In this document: positions 57,060 to 64,000 of the stretch, one piece after another
Layout of the letters: each line of letters starts with the position of its first letter
How positions within the stretch are numbered: the first letter of the stretch is position 1
From: Isoetes taiwanensis
Taxonomy: Eukaryota; Streptophyta; Lycopodiopsida; Isoetales; Isoetaceae
Direction of reading: 5' to 3'
DNA: 64,000 bases
Assembly (NCBI GenBank): GCA_021234155.1
Contig: JAJEKV010000002.1
Coordinates: 4,785,795 to 4,849,794 of the forward strand
Notes under the pieces: generated by a model
What the model was told of the DNA's origin: nothing
The model's input: the letters and a program-made list of their open reading frames with translations, nothing else
Database searches by the model: none
Translations under genes and position numbers: made by a program

Positions 57060-58520
57060 ATCTCCATGCTAGGGTATGATCAACCTCATGGAGCAGTAGT
57101 GAAAAGTGTATTGTTAGTTGGAGCACATCAAAAGTGTGTAAAGTAGTTAAATTCCTGAGATAAAAATGTTTCAGTAGTGTAAGTATTTAGTTGGCTCCAT
57201 GTACTCAAGCAATTTAAGATGTTACAATGTTTGTCTAGTGAATGAATAGTTTTGCTTCTGCTGTTGCATCTGGCATAATTGTGCGGATCAGGTTGGAGAT
57301 CTTATCCAGTGAGAGAATAAGTATGTGAACCCTTGATCACAATTATTGTCCTGGAATGCACATCATGCTATAATAAACTAGAACAAGATTGGGAGCCTGG
57401 CACAAATGAAACGAGGATGCACATTATGAGTCATCTGCCTCAAATATTTCTCTGTAAGCAATGTTTCCATTCCAGAAATGTTTTTTAGCATGGGGTTACA
57501 CAGTGGCCTGCCATTATAACACTCTAGAATGGAAATGGGCTTGCCCATCCTGCTGTAGCAGTCAGCTCCGCTTTTGTTGCAGCCAATATTGCTCTTGTTG
57601 CAGCTCCAATTTAGGCCAAGATCCAAGATTTTGCGTTTAGATCCAATTTTATGCTCATGTGCAGCTATTGCATTCGATGCTGCTGGGGCAGATATTGAAA
57701 TGGCAATTGAAATACTAAGCTGAGAAGGTGCTACCTAGGAGTTTCTAGAGGAATGCATGTTTGTAAAGGAGAAATACTATAAAACGTTCATTTAAGTGAA
57801 TTTAGAAAATGAAAAGTACAACAGCCTTTTTCAATGGTTGTAATCCATTCTTTTGCTGATTTTATTGATGAGTCCAAATGTTCCTATAATGTTACAATCA
57901 AGTTTGGCCTTATCTCCTCTTGTGCAAAAATTTAGAAAGAGCAAAAAAGGGTTATCTTATTTTAAAATCACCACTTTGACATTCGGTTGAGCTAAGGGCT
58001 TTATAGTGAGCTAAATAATTTATGTATGTAATTATTGTAAACATTAGGAAAGGCAAACCTAGAATGGAATGTTTTGAGATTTATAGTGCAATGCGTAGCG
58101 CAAGACCCCAGCACAAAGGGTAAGCATAAAGTGTATACAGTTATTCCAACATAAAGATAATGGCCAAAAGTGAGTACATGTTCTTGAATACAAGATATTT
58201 AGTGTATTATTGTAATTAAGATATGAAATCATGAGGATATCATGCCTTCTTGTGGTTGAAGTAGAGCTTGATTGCACAAAACATAGAATTTTGAATAGAC
58301 TAGAAAATTTTATGATCCCCGAACAATTGATTGTGCAATCTTTTGGAGTTTGGTTTAGTCATAACACATTAGTTTAAATACGAATAGATCTCGAGTTTGA
58401 GCCTCTTCGTGAGGGGAATGACTCAATGAGCAATGTTGATGTTGTATATGCATCTCATCGACCAGTTGGCCTTAGTGGATGTAACACTGTCTACAAGAAA
58501 TTAGTTAGATAGATAGATGG
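57060..58520. other. no gene recognised; likely 3' UTR then AT-rich sequence
   Basis: The first few hundred bases would be 3' UTR of the SR45a-like gene. The rest is AT-rich with no family-like ORF. A TCTTGTTGCAGC-type phrase repeats near 57560-57610. Confidence 0.45.
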
Positions 58521-58526
58521 ATTGCC

Positions 58527-58660
58527 CCTAGGGGGGCAAACCTTGGGTTAGGTGGGTTTCTGGCATATCTTGGGTATATGCTGGAATATACTCATGATAT
58601 GCTGGTGACTGCTCCAAACCCATTGTTTCCTGTAAACTGGCGGTCACTTACGTTCTGGAT
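58527..58660 (+). repeat. dispersed ~140-bp repeat, copy 2
   Basis: Second copy of the 55240-55385 repeat in the same orientation, about 80 percent alike by eye. Confidence 0.8.
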
Positions 58661-58886
58661 CTCCGATGTTCCAACCGGGTTAAAGGTGTCATATCTAGGT
58701 TTTGGAACTGTTGTTGTTGTTTTAGAAGATAAAAACAACAAAATAAAAAAACAAGCAAACACACCTTCAGGCCATCAGAGGGCAACCCTCCGTGTGCAGC
58801 ACCTTGTTAGTCTTGCCTGCTTTTCATCTGCCTTAGAGTCAGATGTAATATAGTTGTATATGGTGTTTATGCGACTACGTACAAAA

Positions 58887-60110
58887 CTACATCCTTGCCA
58901 AACTGTGCATTGAACATACCATTACTCTCGTATTTTTTACTAATCCTCTATCTCTGTCGAATGTCTTTGTCAGATGGCATATCATGTTCGGTTTTAATCG
59001 AAGTTCGTGTTGAGGAAGTGCTGGGTGTTTGTAACCATTGAGGAAGTCCGTTGTTGCCATTGGGTGGTTTTCTATAACTTGGTCATTCTTTGTAAGCCTG
59101 TCAACACTGAAGTAGAACTTTGGATATCCTGGAAGCATTTGTAGGATGCAATTATTAAATGCATCGACAGTGATGTTTTTCGGAGATAAGAAGGCTCTTT
59201 TTTCGTAAAGCTCAGGTTTGCTGAGTATCTCTTGATTGTAGAGGAACTCGATGGCATTCTGGACGGCGATAGTTGTTTTGAATAGCGTCAATGGAATGTT
59301 TTCTAGCAGGTCGCCTTCACCGATGGCATCGACGAAACGTATGAGTTCGGTATCTGCAGCATTTCTTACTGGTTCATTGAGTTGCAGTACTTCGAAGTGG
59401 TTCCAAAGAGACGAGGATATGATGGACGCATTTACTGTCACAGTCTTTCCTGCTTTTTTTTACGATGGATGCAGGTTGTCTAAAGTCTCCTGCTGCAATA
59501 AATATCTTTCTTCCAAAAGGTAGGTTCTCTGTTATCAACTGCTTCTATAACTGCTTTATTTGCCATTGGGAATTCGTCCCATATAATAGTTCTTGATTCT
59601 TTAATGAGCAATGCTCTTGCTGAGTGTGGATCAAGTAGAGAATGCAGGTTGATATTATTTTCTACTACAAGTATTTGAAAGAGTGAATGTGCAGTTCTTC
59701 CACCAGGATATAGTAATGATGCTAGTGCTGTTGTTGTGCACGGTAAAACTATTTGTCTCAGTCCTCTTATGTATAGTGAGAACGCATTAAGCACATATGT
59801 CTTCCCTGTGCCTGCTTTACCATAGATGAAAAGTGGCTTGAGTGGTCGTCAGTTGTGGAGAAGGTTCTGCATTTCGATGTAGACAGATGTTTGGTTTGAT
59901 TTCATGTTTTGAAACATTTGGCAAGGTATTCTTCGTCATGGGGGAATTTTGCGAGCTCATTTTGGATTTCTCTGCATGGTATATGACAAATCGGTAGACC
60001 GAATGTTGCAATGTTGGTCGCATATTGTACTAAGATATTATTGATGGCCAGGAGGGCTTCATTGGTGGCAGTAGCCTCATCCCCTTGGTATTGGTCGAGA
60101 CGAATTTAGG
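58887..60110 (-). pseudogene. Helitron PIF1-family helicase fragment
   Basis: Reading leftward, a segment ATFGLPICHIPCREIQNELA precedes IYGKAGTGKTYVLNAF, the Walker A P-loop (about 59820-59797), in the PIF1-type order. TIIWDEFPMANK (Walker B, near 59560), then LNEPVRNAADTELIRFVDAIG, then KPNMICHLTKTFDRDRGLVKNTRVMV follow, as in Helitron helicases. Frameshifts fall near 59860 and 59470. The helicase unwinds DNA during rolling-circle transposition. It lies opposite in strand to the Rep fragment at 49840-50718, so the two are not parts of one intact element. Both ends are abrupt (58887 and about 60110). Confidence 0.85.
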
Positions 60111-60208
60111 TAAGTGATTTAAAAAATACATATAGATCGTATATGATCATCATTTATGACCGTAGGCGATCAAAAATTGATACTATATATATAATACATA
60201 AGAATTTA

Positions 60209-60227
60209 GCGCCGGCGAAGCCGGCGC
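60209..60227. repeat. GC-rich perfect hairpin with GAA loop
   Basis: GCGCCGGC-GAA-GCCGGCGC in an AT-rich setting. Helitrons end in such a short GC-rich hairpin, so this may mark a Helitron terminus next to the helicase fragment. It shares the GAA/TTC loop with the GGGCCCTTCGGGCCC hairpins at 18885-18899 and near 23228. Confidence 0.7.
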
Positions 60228-60739
60228 CCTATGTATATGTGCAGATTCCCCTCACATATGCCTATGAAGCCTAGTCAAACTACTCATCAATTATTTATTC
60301 ATCCCCCCAAATCAAATTTTTCTTCAAATGATGGTGAAACACTTGATGACATTTGTAGCTGAACGTCTGGTCAAATACCAGGTCAATCTTTGGTTAAGCT
60401 ATGGTCAACTTGCAAGATTGTAATCAACGTTCTTTCAACGGCAATGTGGTCTGACATGAAGCCTTGGTTGAACCTTAGTTCTCTCCTTTGGCTAATCACA
60501 TAGGTTAAATTTAAAGCAAAAAGACGATGGAAATATTTAAGAAAGTTTGATAATCATACAACAATATGATTTGCGACATAAAAGATTAGGAAGTTAGACA
60601 CAATAATGGCTATGATATCTTGCTTTTAGGTTAATGATAATTTTTTTGGACATTTCCACAGTTGTAATTCTGCATGTAATCTTCACAATGAGGAGCCAAA
60701 GGGAAAGCATCCGTTGCTAATAGTTGGGTAGTGGTCGTG

Positions 60740-60945
60740 TGTTGTGTGTAGTATCATGTATGTGGTGGTGGTGGTATAGTGTGTATAGTGCAATGCATAT
60801 GTAGCGTGATGGTGTGTTGTGCATAGTGTAGTGGATTTCTAGTGCATATGTAGCGTGATGGTGTGTTGTGCATAGTGTAGTGGATGTGTAGTGTGTGCAG
60901 TGTATGTGTAGTATAGTGTGTGTAGTGCATGTGTAGTCGTGAATT
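60740..60945. repeat. degenerate GTAGTGTG-type simple repeat with a 65-bp duplication
   Basis: TATGTAGCGTGATGGTGTG...GTAGTGGAT is present twice (about 60797-60835 and 60847-60885) within a G/T-rich microsatellite-like tract. The histidine/threonine-rich minus-strand ORF here is an artefact of the repeat. Confidence 0.8.
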
Positions 60946-60959
60946 ATTGGGGGCACTTA

Positions 60960-62500
60960 TACTGGTGGGGATAGTTGTCTTGGTGATGGATTAGGACATT
61001 GTAGACAGGGGCAGCCTGTTCTAGTAGTATTTTATGTCTACAACTTATTCTAACAGGATGTGGGTTTAATAGACCATCTTTTCACAAAGTTCGCAGCAAT
61101 ACTTTACTTAGAAACACAGTTGATTTGCTCGTCTACAACAGAAAGTTTTATTCATTTGAGGTGATTGGCCTTGGGTGGCCTTTCACAAGTTCAAAGACAC
61201 CAACGAATGTATTTTTGAGCCATTGACATCTGTAGTTGGCATTAAAATCTCAACAGCAAGAATATGCAGAATCTGCTTTCTAGAAGCATCTCTGCTATTG
61301 AAGTCAGTTGTATAATGAACAATTAGAAATGAGCATGGACTGGAGAGGAATTTGTATATGTCAGTTAGTAGAAAAATAACCTAAATCTTTGGGACATGAT
61401 GCGGTATTGTGTAAGCTAAAATGGCAAGATGTTGGCCAAGTTCCAGGCATGAGCGTGAAGGCATGATAGCGTGGATTGTCAGCTTTGTTGCATCATGTTC
61501 TTTATTTCATTCACGGTAATATTATCTTTTTGTGCAAAATCATTTAGTTGTCTATAAACTCTAAATTACGATTGTATTGATGTAATAAACAGAGAAAAAA
61601 TGAGAAAAATAGAGGGTATATAGCTCGAATCTTCGTCAAGCATAAAAGTGCAGTGTTCGTGATGCTATATAAGGCCAGGCCCGAGTGGAGTTGGAATGCA
61701 ACTACTGAAGAAATGAACACAACTCAAGACCCATCACATAAATGTGGTGCTAATTCCTATAAGCGCACTTTGCAGATTACAATGAATGCGAAGTTTTTTA
61801 GATACGCCAAATTAATTTCACCTGCACAAGCAACAACCCTGATTTGACTTTCCTAGGAATTGGTTTTACCACATGAGATGTAAACCTCCCATACCTCTAC
61901 CATTATAAACTTGGAAGTTTGAAAGTTCATGTGTTGTTTTTCAATCGCATGGAGTTGTCCTTGGGCCGAGGTATGCCATCTTGTGCATCATTTTTCTCGG
62001 TCATTGATTGAAAATTTTACCAATTATTTAAAACGAGTCCTAAATCACTTAACTTTTTTGTAAGGCCATTGCAACAATTAGGATGCACTGCATAGACTAT
62101 CCTTAGATTATGTTTCAACTGACAAAACCCTCTAAACGTTTCTTTGCTAAGAAACTTCATTTTAATCTCAATGTTCGCAACATTCCAGGATGTAATTGTC
62201 ATAAATCATACCAATAATTTTAAAAAGTAATTCTAGCATTACTTGAGTGAACATAAACAAAAAGATAAATATTTAGCATAATATCAGGGGTTTTTTTATG
62301 TTTTTGTACAATTTCTACTAAGGTTTTTCTATGATTTTGGCGCTGTATTTGATGAGGTGTACTAAATAGTATTTCTAGAGTGTGCCCTTTTTGGATCCTT
62401 GATTTTTGTGCCACTTTTCAATGGTCACCTATAAATGTTCAATATTATTCCAAATTTAATCATGCAAGGTTGGACTAATATATTTTAGGGTTCTTTGCAT
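60960..62500. other. no gene recognised; part of a MITE-related sequence near the end
   Basis: AT-rich sequence without family-like ORFs. The segment about 62290-62395 resembles the 3' part of the MITE at 20960-21117 (GGGGTTTTTTTATG, then GTACTAAATAGTATTTCTAGAGTG). Confidence 0.5.
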
Positions 62501-62566
62501 CTGTACCTCTTTTTAGGGTTCTATGGCAGATTGGCCCAGATATGGCCTCGATTATTTGACAGCACG

Positions 62567-62660
62567 CTTGGAAAGCTTCCCCACAGATGGTGAAAAAGAA
62601 TATGTGAGCTTATTTTGGCTCACATCAAGCTGTTGAAGCTCTGAGAGATCACACAGTTGA
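62567..62660 (-). pseudogene. leucine-rich repeat (LRR) fragment
   Basis: The minus-strand frame contains LCDLSELQQLDVSQNKLTYS followed by FSPSVGKLS, which fits one plant-type LRR unit (LxxLxxLDLSxNxLxGxxPxxxGxL). LRRs form the ectodomain of many plant receptor kinases. Only one unit remains and the surrounding residues lose the pattern. It directly adjoins the helicase fragment on the other strand, which suggests joined gene scraps. Confidence 0.5.
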
Positions 62661-62759
62661 ATGCTTTTGCCCTGCCTCTTCCGGCCTAGCTTGCCCTGTT
62701 TGATCTGGAACCACCTATGGCATTGTGTCTTCAGTTGCCTCAAGATGCAATAGAAACTT

Positions 62760-63449
62760 TTCGTCATTATTGATGAAGCTGCACAAGCTATGGAGGTCGC
62801 CTGTTGGACATCAATATTGAAGGTTGGTGTTCCTTCTGGTTTATAGTCACAATATAAAGTTAGCAGGCGACCATTTACAGTTGCCTCCTACCATACTTAG
62901 TATTGAGGCAGAAAAACAAGGCCTCGGCAGAACATTGTTCGAGCGCTTAAGTGCTATGTATGGTAGTCAGATAACTTCAATGTTGACAGTACAGTACCGC
63001 ATGCATCGACATATCATGGGTTGGCCCTCGCATGAACTTTATGATGGAAAGGTACACTCCAAAGTCTGGCATCACCGGGACATAGAAATAGCTGACATTA
63101 TGAGTCGTGTCGTTTTCAGCTTGGGGCTTATGAGAATGTGGCTAACCACATACTAGGTGAGCTTGAGGGTGTGGATGACAGTGCACTAACGAGGCAGAGC
63201 CTTATTCTTATTGACACATGTGGGTGAGTGCTTTACCAACTCGTGCTTGATTCCTTATAAATTGGAAGTACTTCTGTTCTATCGTTTATTTTTCCATTAT
63301 AAATACATATTAATTTTTGTAGATGTGACATGGAGGAAATGAAAGATGAAATGCAAAGTTTTCTAAATGAATTTCTTACGCAAAGAAGCTTGTTGATAGA
63401 GGGGTTAAATCTCAGGACATTGGCATTATTGCTCCATATGCAGCCCAGG
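62760..63449 (+). pseudogene. IGHMBP2/SMUBP2-type superfamily 1 helicase fragment
   Basis: A frame reading FVIIDEAAQAMEVACW (DEAA helicase motif II) is followed, after a shift near 62822, by LAGDHLQLPPTILSIEAEKQ and MLTVQYRMH (motifs III and IV). A further shift near 63100 leads to a segment with LILIDTCG ending at a GTGAGT donor (63224). An intron to 63322 follows, then an exon with CDMEEMKDE and, after another shift, DIGIIAPYAAQ before a GTACC donor near 63449. The sequence matches plant SMUBP-2-like RNA/DNA helicases. The P-loop and the C-terminal motifs are absent. Several frameshifts mark it as a fragment. Confidence 0.8.
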
Positions 63450-63837
63450 TACCAGCTGCTTAGTTGTATGGCTTCAATTCCGAATGTTATGTGACACAAG
63501 GCCCCCAAAAATATTTCGATACTAGTTTTCCACAATAATTTTTATATGAAACCACTATAATAGACTAATATTACTTTGTGGGTTAATATGTTGAATAATC
63601 ATGACTAGTTATTTACCATAGTTCATATTCTTATTCTTTATGCTATTTAATTTATGTGGTTTACTACTATGTTTTTATTTCTATGTTTTAATATCTAGTT
63701 TTCTTAGTAGTGTGCGCAATGAACCACTAATGATATTGGCGGGAAAAGTTCTTGTAACTTAGAGTGGTTTCTAATGAAGTTATTTATTCTCTTTTTATAT
63801 GAGCCAATGTCATTCCGTACAATATTTTGTGATTAAA

Positions 63838-63965
63838 AAACATATGTTAACTGCTATGGGTTTTTTCCTAAGATAGTGGTAGCTACTTGAGTCAAGTTGC
63901 TATGGGTTTTTTCCTAAGATAGCGGTAGCTACTTGAATCAAGTTGCTATTGGTTTCTCCGTAAGA
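63838..63965 (+). repeat. ~53-bp tandem repeat, about 2.5 copies
   Basis: GTTGCTATGGGTTTTTTCCT, AAGATAG, GGTAGCTACTTGA and TCAAGTTGCTAT recur with few changes. It lies at the right end of the window in AT-rich non-coding sequence (63450-64000). Confidence 0.9.
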
Positions 63966-64000
63966 TAATGATAGGCATGAATAGACAACTTGTACCTTTA

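Noticed and set aside
49840-60110. One intact Helitron spanning the Rep and PIF1 helicase fragments
   Set aside because: Rep is on the plus strand and the helicase on the minus strand, with unrelated elements between and frameshifts in both.
60717-60956. Histidine/threonine-rich ORF on the minus strand
   Set aside because: Translation of a GTAGTGTG-type simple repeat.

Overview
The window reads as nuclear DNA of a land plant. The one gene that looks intact is split into seven exons by GT-AG introns. The decayed gene pieces belong to plant families (ZYP1, CRINKLY4, PPR, SR45a/Tra2, LRR), and the LTR elements prime from initiator-tRNA-Met sites (TGGTATCAGAGCC). The mix of Helitron, LINE, a transposon protein resembling DUF7869 and many nested elements suggests a large, repeat-rich genome. 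A fern, lycophyte or bryophyte is my guess. That placement is inference from recalled families, not a database result.

Layout. 1-2757: relic of a ZYP1-like synaptonemal complex gene. 2770-4450: duplicated non-coding modules. 4559-7638: a foldback-like element built of periodic inverted arrays. 7915-13200: minus-strand Ty3/gypsy remains (LTR pieces and an integrase/chromodomain fragment) with an unrelated plus-strand ORF cluster between the LTR pieces. 13659-13768: a 48-bp perfect inverted repeat. 15942-16862: a TIR element. 18603-23516: a composite with 120-bp inverted repeats enclosing fragments of two host genes. 23628-27501: a complete, young, gag-only LTR element. 28139-29850: a 5'-truncated LINE.

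30634-33507 encodes RPF2, a Brix-domain ribosome-assembly factor of 333 residues, the only convincing intact host gene. To its right are a tRNA-type SINE (34345-34612) and a minus-strand DUF7869-like transposon gene split by a 316-bp TRIM/SMART retrotransposon (35543-35858). Next comes a gypsy element (36804 to about 48195) whose 5' LTR holds a second complete non-autonomous LTR element (37539-43380, gag plus protease only).

49840-51665 carries a Helitron Rep fragment abutting a reverse transcriptase. 52678-52796 is a nested hairpin and 53502-55130 a second foldback-like element. 55550-57051 holds PPR and SR45a fragments, and 58887-60110 a Helitron PIF1 helicase fragment on the minus strand. 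The window ends in LRR and IGHMBP2-type helicase fragments.

Taken together this is a gene-poor transposon landscape. Autonomous gypsy, LINE and Helitron machinery is present only as debris. Three small LTR elements without pol (gag-only, gag-protease and TRIM) are structurally complete and keep exact target-site duplications, so they must have used enzymes supplied in trans. The least explained structures are the two foldback-like elements with GGAAACC arrays and the compensatory hairpin cluster in the gag-only element.
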